Shown here: positions 1-10,000 of the stretch, in pieces
Position numbering within the stretch: position 1 is the first letter of the stretch
Layout: each line of letters begins with the position of its first letter
DNA from: Mixophyes australis
Taxonomy: Eukaryota; Chordata; Amphibia; Anura; Limnodynastidae
Assembly: GCA_036250195.1 (NCBI GenBank)
Contig: JAVHZZ010000006.1
Span: 187,239,850 to 187,303,849, forward strand
Reading direction: 5' to 3'
Length of the DNA: 64,000 nucleotides
Program-made: the position numbers and the translations under genes
Notes under the pieces: model-generated
What the model saw: only the letters and a program-made list of their open reading frames with translations
Database searches by the model: none
Told to the model about the DNA's origin: nothing

Positions 1-622
1 CGAAGAGTAAAAAATAGACTCTGTATCTATTGTGCTGATTCTACTCACATGCTCAACTCATGTCCTAGGAAGTCGGGAAATGCCAGGCCCTAACCAGTTC
101 TGGAGAGGTAAAGTTAGGGTCCCTGGAGTCCTCTCATGTTCCACGAAAGTGAAAGTTTGTGCTTTTGATGTTACCGTTTCCTTTGCTACCAAATCCTTTG
201 ACACTCAAGCACTTATAGATTCTGGAGCTGCAGGAAATTTTATCTCTAGTTCCCTAGTAAATCAATGGTCCCTACCAGTGATTTCTTTAAAGGTACCCAT
301 TACCGTTACTGCTATCGATGGATCACGTATAATTAATGGTCTCATTACTCAGAGTACGTCTCCATTGACTCTTCAAATTGGAGCCTTACACCAGGAAAAA
401 ATTTCATTTCTAATTCTTCCTGTTACTACCAGTCCTATCATACTAGGCCTTCCATGGCTTCACCTTCATTTCCCTCAGATTGACTGGAACACTCCTCAAG
501 TCACGTCCTGGGGGTCTGAATGTCTTCATCGTTGCCTTTCTCAAGTTGTTCCACTCAAGATACAGCAATCCTCCACCGGGTCTTCCTCCACAGTATGCTT
601 CCTTTGCCGATGTATTCGATAA
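1..622 (+). pseudogene. Ty3/Gypsy gag end and aspartic protease, decayed
   Basis: This is the 5' visible part of a Ty3/Gypsy retrotransposon that began left of the window. A CCHC zinc knuckle (C-x2-C-x4-H-x4-C) is read in frame 1 at 22-63 and would be the nucleocapsid end of gag. From 32 a second frame gives a retropepsin-like domain with the catalytic triplet in the context ALIDSGAAGNF at about 215-245 and the second protease block ILGLPWL near 440-460. In related elements gag and protease are contiguous, so the change of frame between knuckle and protease suggests a frameshift. The protease frame runs on to 622, but homology to RT-proximal sequence has already moved to another frame by about 500. 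The neighbours carry the rest of pol. The element is dead. Confidence 0.85.
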
Positions 623-2185
623 GCTTCAGTCTGAACGCTTCCCTCCTCATCGTTCTTGGGACTGTCCGATTGATCTACAACCAGGCAAGACTCCTCCTAG
701 GGGCCGTGTGTATCCACTTTCTTTACCTGAGACTCAAGCTACATCTGAGTACATTAAGGAGAACCTCCAGCGAGGATTTATTCAACCTTCTTCCTCTCCC
801 GCTGGAGCGGGATTCTTCTTTGTGAAAAAGAAGGATGGGTCATTACGTCTCTGTATAGATTTTCATGGACTCAATGCCATTACCATCAAAAATCGGTATC
901 CCATTCCGTTAATTACTGAGCTCTTCGATCGTATCAAGGGAGCCCGGATCTTTACCAAGCTGGATCTTCAAGGTGCCTATAATTTAATTCGGATCAGGTC
1001 CGGAGATGAATGGAAGACAGCTTTCAACACCAGAGATGGGCATTATGAGTACTTAGTTATGCCCTTCGGGTTGTGTAACGTCCCCGCTATCTTCCAGGGT
1101 TTCGTGGATGAGATCTCTTCCGGGACCTGTTATATGTTTGTGTCGTCGTCTATCTGGACGACATATTAATTTTTTCTCAGGATCTGCCCTCTCATCATCA
1201 ACACGTGGCAGAGGTCCTTTCCAGACTCCGAAGAAATTCTTTATTTTGCAAATTAGAAAAATGTTCATTCGAGTTGCCCCAGATTCCATTTCTGGGATAT
1301 ATTGTCTCCGGAGTTGGCCTTCAGATGGATCCAGAAAAGGTGAATGCTGTATTACATTGGCCCCAGCCAACTACTTTTCGTGCAATCCAACGTTTTTTAG
1401 GTTTTGCTAATTATTACAGATGCTTCATTCAAGATTTTTCGTCTATTGCATCTCCTATAGTGGCCCTAACTCGCAAGGGGGCCAACACTAAACAATGGTC
1501 CTCCGAGGCCCTTCAAGCTTTCCAGTGTCTCAAAGAGTCCTTCTCCTCCGCTCCTGTTCTTCAAAAGCCTGATGTGACGCTTCCCTTCTTCCTAAAGGTA
1601 GACGCCTCTAATGTTGGCTTAGGAGCCATTTTATCCCAAAGATCGGAGCAACAAAAATTCCATCCTTGTGCCTTTTATTCCCGGGGTCTTCTACCCGCGG
1701 AGAAGAATTATACCATCGGGGACAAGGAGTTGCTGGCCATAAAAGCAGCATTAGAGGAGTGGAGATATTTGCTGGAGGGAGCTCGTCATCCTATAACAAT
1801 TTTTACAGACCATAAAAATTTGTCATATCTACAGTCAGCTCAATGTTTGAATCCTCGTCAAGCAAGATGGTCTCTTTTCTTTTCTCGGTTTGAACTTATT
1901 ATAACCTTCAAACCAGCTGCAAAAAATAAAAAAGCAGATGCCCTATCCCGGGCATTCGTGACGTCCTCAGACGTTGAAGATGGTCCTAACCATTCTATAT
2001 TAGATCCCAAATGTGTTTCTCTGGCCGCTTCATCCACCAAGGTGCTACCATTTGGGAGAACTCTCGTGCCTCCATCTCTTAGGAAGAGAATTTGTCTTAG
2101 TTTCATTCTTCGCGTTTTTCTAGACATTCTGGTGAACGCAAGACTTTCTAAATCCTTTCTCGAAGCTACTGGTGGCCCTCTATGA
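480..2185 (+). pseudogene. Ty3/Gypsy reverse transcriptase and RNase H, frameshifted
   Basis: The RT copies element RNA and RNase H removes the template. The frame 480-1169 carries the RT fingers and palm: [15 protein letters not shown] near 820-860, then KLDLQGAYN with the first catalytic Asp near 958, then the MPFGL block near 1060. Homology leaves this frame near 1110. The catalytic YLDD box is at 1151-1162 in the frame of the next segment (1205-2185), so one indel separates the two halves of RT. That segment continues with the RT thumb, the Gypsy-type RNase H (KVDASNVGLGAIL near 1600, FTDHKNL near 1805) and the linker KKADALSR near 1930. The reading frame is lost again near 2100-2180, before the integrase zinc-binding part. 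Confidence 0.93.
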
Positions 2186-3390
2186 GGAGAGATGTCAAAG
2201 ACTTCGTGGCTGCCTGTGAGTTATGTTCCCAGTTTAAAACTCCCCGCAGAACACCAGCGGGTTTACTTCAACCACTACCCATTCCTTCCAAGCCTTGGAC
2301 CCATATTAGTATGGACTTTGTTACAGATCTTCCTCCTAGTAAAAAGTGTAATACCATTTGGGTAGTGGTGGATAGATTTTCGAAAATGGCACATTTCGTT
2401 CCTTTGACCAGTTTACCTTCTTCATCTACTCTGGCTGATCATTTCATCAAAAAGATTTTCTGAATTCATGGATGTCCTTCTGAGATTATTTCAGATAGAG
2501 GAGTGCAATTTGTCTCCAGATTCTGGCAAGCCCTTTGTAAGACCTTAGGTATTCGATTATCACTCTCATCTTCCTACCATCCTCAATCAAACGGACAGAC
2601 TGAGAGAGTCAATCAAGATCTCGAGACTTTCATAAGGATGTTCTCCTCAGCCAACCAAGACAACTTGGTAGATTTGCTCCCATGGGCTGAATTCGCCCAT
2701 AACAACATGTATCATGAGTCATTTTTTCAATAAGTCCATTCTTTGTGGTTTACGGTCACCATCCGTCTTTCCCGGAATTTCCTGCCCTCCCTCCCACCCA
2801 AGTTCCTGCAGTAGAGACTGTTTGTCAGACCTTCAAAAATATTTGGTCTCATGTTAAAACCTGTTTAAAGAAGACATCTGCCAGATATAAGTCCTTTGCA
2901 GATAAAAAGAGACGGGCTATTCCACCACTTAAAATTGGAGATCGTGTATGGCTATCAACCAAAAATGTTCCTTTGAAGGTTCCATCTATGAAGTTCGCTC
3001 CTCGTTTTATTGGTCCATATAGGATCACTCAAGTGATAAATCCAATTTGTTTCAAACTTCTACTACCTAAGAACCTTCGTATTTCCAACGCCTTCCATGT
3101 GTCATTACTCAAGCCTCTTATCATCAACCGTTTCTCTGTTCCTCCTTCAGCACCTCGGCCAGTTCAAGTTCATCAAGAGGAGGAGTTTGAGATTACTCAT
3201 ATATTAGATGCAAAAATTTCGCGAGGAGTTCTTCGTTTCCTCGTTCATTGGAAGGGCGTTGGTCCCGAAGAACGTTCGTGGATTCGGGCAGAAGATCTCA
3301 ACGCCCCAGCTCTTCTAAGAAAATTTTATTCTAAGTATCCGGGCAAACCCGGCTCCATGTGTTCTGTGCCCACCTTTAAAAGGGGGGGTA
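2182..3390 (+). pseudogene. Ty3/Gypsy integrase with C-terminal chromodomain, broken
   Basis: Integrase inserts the cDNA copy into the host genome. The segment 2182-2463 contains the end of the HHCC zinc-binding module (ACELC) and the first catalytic Asp (ISMDFVTDLP near 2315). A TGA at 2461-2463 interrupts the core. The frame resumes with IISDRGVQF (second Asp) near 2490 and YHPQSNGQTERVNQ (catalytic Glu) near 2576-2620. Another indel sits near 2730. The frame 2745-3390 then gives the C-terminal domain (KIGDRVWLSTKNV) and a chromodomain: the aromatic and acidic pattern around FEITHILDAKI and FLVHWKGV is at 3185-3270. The chromodomain marks the element as a chromovirus-type Gypsy. A purine tract follows directly, then the 3' LTR. 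Confidence 0.93.
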
Positions 3391-3391
3391 C

Positions 3392-4717
3392 TGTCACTCA
3401 CCGGACCGTGAGTGCCTCTTCACTGGTGCGTGGCTCTCCAGTATTCCTGCCAGCACCTATCCTGAACCGTGGCCGCCCGCCATCCTGATGGTCTGCGCTT
3501 GCGCAGTTCCTAAGAACTCTTCTGACCTTTGCTTTTAGTTAATTGGTTGATCAGGCAACGCTCCCTATTTAAAGCACCTGTGTTCATTACCTCGTTGCCT
3601 GATCTTGGAGTCTCATTCCCTGTGAGTCTCTGAAGGTGTTCCTGTGTACTTCTCCGTGTCTTCAGCTTCCTGCTGATTCCTGCTCAACTCATTGCTGGTT
3701 TCCAGACCGCTTCTACCTCCAGTGTTCTACTCGTGTTCGCTATCTCCAGTGATTCCTGCATTGTTCATCGTTGTTCTACCCGTGTCAAGTTCTCTGCCTG
3801 TGTGCTAACCCGGACCCTAATTACCGCTACCACTCACCTGTGGTTTCTTTACTCGTGCTGGCGTGCAGCCGCTCAGCTGTTCCTGTATCCTCTCGTGGAC
3901 AGCCTGCTCAACTGAACCGCGGTATGCTTACTTTCTATTGACTGTATTCGTTTACTGCATATCCGCTTGGACTGTTCTCCACTTACCCACGGAATCCTCT
4001 ATCTCCCTGAGACTGTGTTATTACTCCGCATATCTGCTGGAAAGTTTACCTCTTTGTTCAGTCGTGAGATGCATATGCTAATTGACCTTCTGCTATTAGC
4101 CTGGATTCCAGTAGTGAATTCGTCTCTGTCAAGCAGTGCCTGCCACACCAACATAGACTTGTGCATACTGGTTGGGATCAAGTTCTTTGTGCTCTCAGTG
4201 TCTACATTCTATGTTTCCACTCATCGACACCTGTACCTATCCCCACCTATAGCAGTGGTACAACTTGCTGTATGCAGACCACTGACTCCCAGTTACCTAC
4301 ATGCACCAGTAACAAGTCCTCTCACTATAAGCAGTGGTACAACTTGCTGTACGCAGACCACTGACTTCCCCGTTACCTACCTGCACCTGGAACAAGTCCT
4401 CTCACTACAAGCAGTGGTACAACTTGCTGTACGCAGACCACTGACTTCCCCGTTACCTACCTGCACCTGGACAAGTCCTCTCACTATAAGCAGTGGTACA
4501 ACTTGCTGTACGCAGACCACTGACTTCCCCGTTACTTACCTGCACCTGGAACAAGTCCTCTCACTACAAGCAGTGGTACAACTTGCTGTACGCAGACCAC
4601 TGACTTCCCCGTTACCTACCTGCACCTGGACAAGTCCTCTCACCATAAGCAGTGGTACAACTTGCTATACGCAGACCACTGACTTCCCCGCTACCTACCT
4701 GCACCTGGACAAGTCTC
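3392..4717 (+). repeat. 3' LTR of the Gypsy element, truncated
   Basis: The LTR starts with TGTCACTCACCGG directly after a polypurine tract at about 3379-3391. The same sequence is present in reverse orientation as a complete 1799-bp solo LTR at 58721-60519, which fixes the family and the start. Shared landmarks include the GATCAGGCAACG segment near 3550 and the minisatellite at 4251-4712. At about 4717 the similarity stops and a minus-strand hAT relic begins, so the LTR lacks its end here. The 5' LTR lies outside the window. Confidence 0.88.
4251..4712 (+). repeat. Tandem repeat of 79-80 bp inside the Gypsy LTR, six copies
   Basis: The unit begins AGCAGTGGTACAACTTGCTG and recurs at 4251, 4330, 4410, 4489, 4569 and 4648. 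The sixth copy ends in the hAT relic. The related LTR at 58721-60519 carries the same unit in reverse, about four copies at 58930-59210. The array opens a long reading frame by chance; it is not treated as a gene. Confidence 0.95.
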
Positions 4718-5030
4718 TTGCCCTTGGGTACTCCGACCCACCCTTATGTTGTAAAAGGACATGCACAGTTTAGCAAACCAAGCACTTCATCGACAGGGAA
4801 TAATACTTTTGTGGCTGAAGTGTTTGATTTGTTTGTGCCCCAACAAAAGAAAACATTTTGCTTGTTGTCTGTTGAACTATAGAATAGATAAGGATTTTAA
4901 AAATGTACAAATGAGCTTTAGTGGTCTTCTTCCTCAATGTTGATACCCTCATCATCGTGTTCATGGAAATATTATCATCATCACACAATATTAGTTCATC
5001 ACCACTGGAATCTAGTGTTAGAGATTCTGG
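4718..5030 (-). mobile_element. hAT-family relic, 3' region, minus strand
   Basis: Read on the minus strand, this stretch follows the same order as the region just downstream of the intact hAT transposase (43583-43735): a GGGGC motif, a stem-loop whose arms lie at 4813-4836 and 4775-4791, then the CATGTCC and ACATAAGGGTGG motifs. A closer relative is at 47640-47870. It interrupts the Gypsy LTR, so it probably inserted there or marks a rearrangement. No coding capacity remains. Confidence 0.7.
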
Positions 5031-5330
5031 GCTTCATTCATGAAGGCACACAAAACAAACGTATTATTCATTTATTTATTTTTAAACGCATGTAATTCGG
5101 ACATACGCATGTCAGTATTCAACTAGAATCTGTTCTGAAGAAACGTCTCTTGTTGAATATGGGTGTAGGTACCTTCTGCATATACAGCACTTGACGTATT
5201 GAGACAGACACAACACAATGTTCGAGACACACAATATATATGTGCAATATAAAGTCTCAAAAGAACTGACAGAAAATAAAATATTCAATTATTGTCACCT
5301 AATATAGTCAAATATATAATATATAATGGG
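5031..5330. other. No gene seen; AT-rich spacer
   Basis: This stretch holds AT-rich sequence and short ATATAT runs. I see no gene or classifiable element. Confidence 0.5.
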
Positions 5331-5366
5331 CACCGTGCTGCCCATATATATATGGGCAGCACGGTG
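5331..5366. repeat. Perfect 36-bp palindrome at the SINE 5' end
   Basis: The first 12 bases of the SINE are repeated in inverted orientation directly upstream, joined through an ATATATAT centre, giving two 18-base arms with no mismatch. This resembles a 5' inversion or template-switch product at SINE integration. Confidence 0.9.
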
Positions 5367-5692
5367 GCTTAGTGGTTAGCACTTTTGCCTCACAGTGCTG
5401 GGGTCATGAGTTCAATTCCCAACCATGGCCTTATCTGTGTGGAGTTTGTATGTTCTCCCCGTGTTTGCGTGGGTTTCCTCCGGGTGGTCCAGTTTCCTCC
5501 CACACTCCAAAAACATACTAGTAGGTTAATTGGCTGCTATCAAAATTGACCATAGTCTGTCTGCGTGTGTGTGTATATTAGGGAATTTAGACTGTAAGCT
5601 CTAATGGGGCAGGGACTGATGTGAATGAGTTCTCTGTACAGCGCTGCGGAATCAGTGGCACTATATAAATAAATGGTGATGATGATGATAGT
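5355..5692 (+). mobile_element. tRNA-derived SINE, full length
   Basis: The 5' part is tRNA-like, with an A-box (TGGCTTAGTGG near 5367) and a B-box (GAGTTCAATTCC near 5408). The central body (GTGTGGAGTTTGTATGTTCTCC, then the TTTCCTCCGGGTGGTCC block) matches the conserved core of vertebrate V-SINE/DANA-like elements. The 3' part ends ...GCACTATATAAATAAATGG followed by a (TGA)n tail. Three other copies are at 7369-7888 (minus), 18577-18745 and 46447-46712. No protein is encoded. Confidence 0.88.
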
Positions 5693-6131
5693 CAAAAATG
5701 AAAAAAACATTAAAAAGAAACTTTTTTTTAAAAAAAAAATTTCGACCATGAAATACATTTATCAGGATGTTATTAATGTCTACTGTACATGAAAATGCAT
5801 TTTTACAGTTGGTCTTCATTGCAAACGCATGTTCTTGCATGCATATGCAACTGTCATTACTGGCATTTACGCTCTGTAGCTGGTGCAAGTGATATTACTG
5901 AAAATGACATACCTTATTGATGTCCAATTGGACGCTGCTGCATTCTCTCGTCCTTGGCACGCCCTTACTGTACATTTACTACGTGCACACGACCCCTCCC
6001 TCCCCCAATCCACCCATGAAATCATAGGCAGTCGGAATTGTCATTTGCGTTCGAAGATGAATTGGATGTACTTGCGCTCACTCTCGTATTGTCTGTTTCT
6101 GGAACGGGCCGCGAACTTCATCCACGTTACC
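5693..6131. other. No gene seen; spacer with A/T runs
   Basis: A (TGA)n tail, a poly-A/poly-T stretch near 5700-5740 and then unclassified single-copy-looking sequence. Short frames here show no family features. Confidence 0.5.
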
Positions 6132-6194
6132 GCAATAACGTGGATTTTCGTTCGCAGCCCATAGGGTTGCGTATGAAAATCCATGTTATTGCAA
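6132..6194. repeat. Hairpin, probable core of a small MITE
   Basis: The arm GCAATAACGTGGATTTTC at 6132-6149 pairs, with few mismatches, with GAAAATCCATGTTATTGC at 6175-6192; the arms continue inward to CGCAGCCC and GGGTTGCG around a CATA loop. The flanking sequence (GCCCTAATTGAATATGCCCC near 6260) looks like the terminus of a non-autonomous DNA element, but I could not find its partner or a target duplication. Confidence 0.6.
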
Positions 6195-6299
6195 TACCGT
6201 TATACCGGCAAGAACGCGCACTTTTCACGGTAACGAGCATTACCGCGAACCGGAGCCCTAATTGAATATGCCCCTTAATTTGTTAGAATTTCAAATGGT

Positions 6300-7365
6300 T
6301 TGAGTAGTTTGCATAAAACTGAAAGGATTCTCCCTATCTCATGACTTGATGTGTAGGTCTCGATGGTTTGTTGCTTTTCCTCCAGTTGCTCAAGCATATT
6401 AAGTGTGGAATTTCATCTCATTACTATCTCTTGCTTCAGTTGGTGCCATGTCAGATCATATTACTTGGCAGCTGGTGCAATGTTCTACATGCGGTCACTG
6501 AATGCCAAAAATGCACCAACATGTTACAGCTCACAGACAGCATCTCCTGCACTGACCTCTCATTTTTTTAAGAAATTCTGAACCAACAAGTTTATTGTGT
6601 GTGCAAAGCATGGTGTGTGTTGAGATTCACCCAGTGGTAATGCACACACAGGGCCTGAATCATTAAGGAAAGTAAAGCTTTTGGAAACCCTTTCCTTTAG
6701 AAATACTGCATTTGTCGCTGAACCTTCCTGACAGGTGTATATGCATCTGCATACATGTATTCCTCAGTTGCATTTACGAAAATATGCCCTTTCTGTACTT
6801 GCTGCCTCTCTGTTACCGCTTTCCTCTTTTATAAGCTTAATGAGTCATAAGTGTAAGATAAAATTGATTCTGCATATGCATTTTTATTGAGCATAAGAAG
6901 TATGGATATGCATATTTTGCACACTCAAAAAAAAATACAGAAATGCGTCAAACTCTACATGAGGCCCGATATGTGCTTGTAGAGAGTACAAGACAGGAAC
7001 TCAAGAGCAAAATTAATCTGGTATTGATTGCAGTGAAAGCCAGACTCTTTAATGCTAGGTAATATGTGCACTTGTTAGTTGCTGGAGAAAAAAGCAGGAC
7101 TCATTAATTATAGAGCTGCTAGAGTAGCAAATGATCCAGAAGCAGCAGCACCTCTGACTGGATATACCAAACCAATAACAAAGTCTAATATCTGCAGAGA
7201 TCAAAACTCCTGAAATCTAAGATGACTGGGGATGCCCTCAAATCATATACCAGAATCTCTTCCATAGTTTTGTTATCATATTGAGACAATTTAGGGGAAG
7301 CTTGGAAGAGCAGAGGACTCTTTTATTGTGGATCTCACCAGGTTTGTGCCTAGTTATGCTATCTT
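6300..7365. other. No gene seen
   Basis: Mostly AT-rich sequence with short open frames lacking any recognisable domain. No repeat family was identified. Confidence 0.5.
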
Positions 7366-7368
7366 ACT

Positions 7369-7888
7369 TATCATCATCAGCAGCAGCTATTTATATAGCG
7401 CCACTCATTCCACAGCACTGTACAGCAGGGGCGGGCTGGCCCGAGGGGCAGGTTCGGGCCAGGGGGGCATCGGTCACCCGGGCCGCTCAGTCTGACCCCT
7501 GTTCGTGCGGCCGCATCGCTTGTCATGTGATTCGACCGCCTGTGCGCCCCCCCGGGCAGAACTGTGCCAGCCCGCGCCTGCTGTACAGAGAACTTACTAA
7601 AATCAGCCCCTAACTCATTGGAGCTTACAATCTAAATTACCCAACACACACACATACACAGACGGAGAGAGACCAGGACCAATTTAATAGCAGTCAATTA
7701 CCCTACTATTATGTTTTGTGGAGTGTAAGAGGAAACCAGAGCACCCGGAGGAAACCGACACAAACACAGGGAGAACATACAAACTCCACACAGATGAGGC
7801 CATGATCAGGGATCAAACTCATTACCCCAGTGCTTTGAGGCATAAGTTGAGGCAGAAGTGCTAACCACTAAACCATCATGGTGCCCTT
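7369..7888 (-). mobile_element. SINE, minus strand, interrupted by a MITE
   Basis: This is the same SINE family as 5355-5692 in reverse. The tail side (ATCATCATCAGCAGC then TATATAGCGCCAC) is at 7369-7405, the core (GGAGGAAACCGACAC) near 7750, and the tRNA-like head ends near 7886. A 155-bp insertion at 7426-7580 splits the tail region and duplicates eight bases of it. Confidence 0.85.
7426..7580. mobile_element. hAT-type MITE, 155 bp, with 8-bp target duplication
   Basis: The insert begins CAGGGGCGGGCTGGC and ends in the inverted copy GCCAGCCCGCGCCTG, giving 15-bp terminal inverted repeats with one mismatch. It is flanked by CTGTACAG at 7418-7425 and again at 7581-7588. The 8-bp duplication and the CAGGGG terminus are hAT hallmarks. 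The body is very GC-rich compared with the surroundings. No coding capacity, so it depended on an autonomous element not seen here. Confidence 0.9.
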
Positions 7889-7959
7889 ACTTATGGGTTA
7901 GCGCAAACGTAACCATAATATCCCGTTTAGTGTGAACATGTGCCTAAGTTAGCTGTGTT

Positions 7960-9230
7960 AGCTGTAAGACTTATAGACTCTGTTTCTGGAGACCATGCTC
8001 CCCCCCCCCCCCCCCCTCTCATACTCTAATGAAAACTGCCCAGGGGCAGGAAAACTTTGTGGCTCCTTGTCCGGTTCTTTCTCCCAAAGATCCAATCCCC
8101 CCTTCCCCAAACACTCAAGGGTAAACTGCCCAGTGGCAGGCAAACATGGGGGCTCCATTAATTTTTTGCTTCTGGGAAATCCTTTGTCACCCTCCCAAAC
8201 CACTTGTGGGTGCCCCTGTATGTATGTTGGGGTGCATCCCCCTCCCTTGCTACCACATGCAACTGTTGCACTACTTCCCTTGCCTCCGGCACATCGGGGT
8301 AGTGTGAATCCTCATTGGACCCAGACTTGTCCTCCTTGCAGCAAACCATAGTGGATGGTCCAGTGCAGGCTTCTGGTATGGGGTCCTGGGTCCCCAGATT
8401 TAAAGCTGGATAAAGGTGCTCCAAAGGTTGTGGGGATGGTGATTCTTGCTGTGTCAGTGTCCTCTCAGGCTCGTACTTGGGCAACATCTCCTCATCTGTT
8501 AATTCTGCATATTGAAAGGTGTAGGAATTGTTTTCCCAGGGTCCCATGGTACTGGCCACTGCTATCTTCACAATTTTTCCGGCATCCTTTCCCTGCTAAC
8601 TTGAAACCTCTGAATTAAGTGCTCAAATCTCTTGGCCCAATTGTAACATCTTATGGGCTGTCTACTCCAGCACCTTCTTCGACTCAGGCAAACTCAACTC
8701 CTTTTCAGTTGTTGACCTCATTCCACATCATGAAAAGGTGCTTCCAGGGCAAACACACCCATTCATCTCTGGGGGAGTGTGGCAGTTCTAGGTCCTGGAA
8801 GTATAATGGCGTGCCCCCATTTATGCTGGATCTTGCGCTGCTACTGCTATGGCCCTTTCTTCTTTTCTTCAGGGCCATCTTTGCAGCGGGGCTGGGACCC
8901 GCTAATGTATTGCACTGTGGGGTTGAGACCCACTACACTTACTGGGGCCACCTTACTGTGGTCCCCCTATATCTGGGACACAGCCCAATACTCAGACATC
9001 TGCTTGCAGGGCAAGCCTGCACTTAGGTAAATATTAACCCTAGCCTAATGCCGACAACCCTTTTCTGGACACTTTCTACCTTAAAGGCTTTAGAAGTAAG
9101 TTCAGGATAATGTGGTAACTGGTTTCTAATGCTAACTGCTTTGCAGAGCCCTGGAATGTATTATGATACAGTTCCCCTGCAGCTCTACCCAGAGAGTATC
9201 TGAGACTGAGTGACGACACTGCTTGCCACT
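7960..9230 (-). mobile_element. Candidate 5' internal region of an LTR retroelement, minus strand
   Basis: Read on the minus strand, this follows the candidate LTR at 9235-10000. A leader is followed by an ATG at 8878 opening a short basic frame (MALKKRRKGHSSSS). A second open frame lies at 8571-8158 (137 codons, acidic, rich in Pro and Glu). A direct repeat of about 90 bp containing CTGGGCAGTTT occurs near 8030-8140. I do not recognise these proteins; a gag-like role is inferred only from position. Decayed, with several frame breaks. Confidence 0.35.
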
Positions 9231-9234
9231 AAAA

Positions 9235-10000
9235 ATGTGCAGATACCGGGTTTTCTGACCCAATTATACCCACTTCACTATGGCTGGTCACCCACGGCTG
9301 CCTTCCTAGGCCAGGGAAGCCTAGCCAGTACCTTCTAAGGTTTTTATTAGTCACTCAGGCAAATGCAGTTAGAAAGTACAACAGTACATTTATTGTAACA
9401 AAACAATCACTAGAATATTATGTACACACAGTAAATAAATGCCAGGCAGGTTCACCACATCATCTGTCCCTTACCCCACTAGCTTAAGGAGTTACAGTCA
9501 CCTTGTTGTCCAGACTTGAAGACCCATGGTTTTGCCGATGTATTTCACTGGTAGCGCCACCAGCCACCCTGCAGCTTCTAGCCATCAATTCCCAGAATGA
9601 ACCTCACCTTCCCTTGTGGAGTGGCTCCTTATATCTAGGGTCAAATTTCCACAGTGTTTTCCCCTCCCTGGGCAAAACTCTGGGTCTCTCCTTGTCAAAC
9701 ATTGGTGAGACCTGGGCTAGGGGGTTGGAGAGGGGAGTGGAAATGAGCTGTACTTCCACAGAAACTCCCTGCCAGATGGTAGACCAAATGTCTGGAGTAG
9801 TCTTGTGAGAATAATGGATACTAATTAGCCTTCCCCTCACCAGTATCTTGCAACCTTATTCCTACCCATAACGCCCCTGGCTTCACTTTAAGGACAATGA
9901 ATAACAAACTCATCAACAATATACAATAAATGATATACATATTTACAATGAGCTACAATGTCCCCTTATCAACATGTAATTAGACACTGCAGTTGTACTC
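9235..10000 (-). repeat. Candidate LTR, minus strand, unclassified
   Basis: On the minus strand there is a TATA-like box (AGATATAAGGAG at 9628-9639) and, about 240 bases further on, a polyadenylation signal AATAAA (9389-9394), the spacing expected of an R region. The sequence ends ...GTATCTGCACA near 9237. The outer start is uncertain. No second copy was found in the window to confirm it. Confidence 0.4.

Noticed and set aside
3967..4773. 268-codon open frame over the Gypsy LTR
   Set aside because: It crosses an LTR minisatellite and has no domain; the array unit of 79-80 bases stays open by chance.
5360..5430. A functional tRNA gene
   Set aside because: The A- and B-boxes belong to the head of a SINE that recurs elsewhere, and the cloverleaf is not complete.
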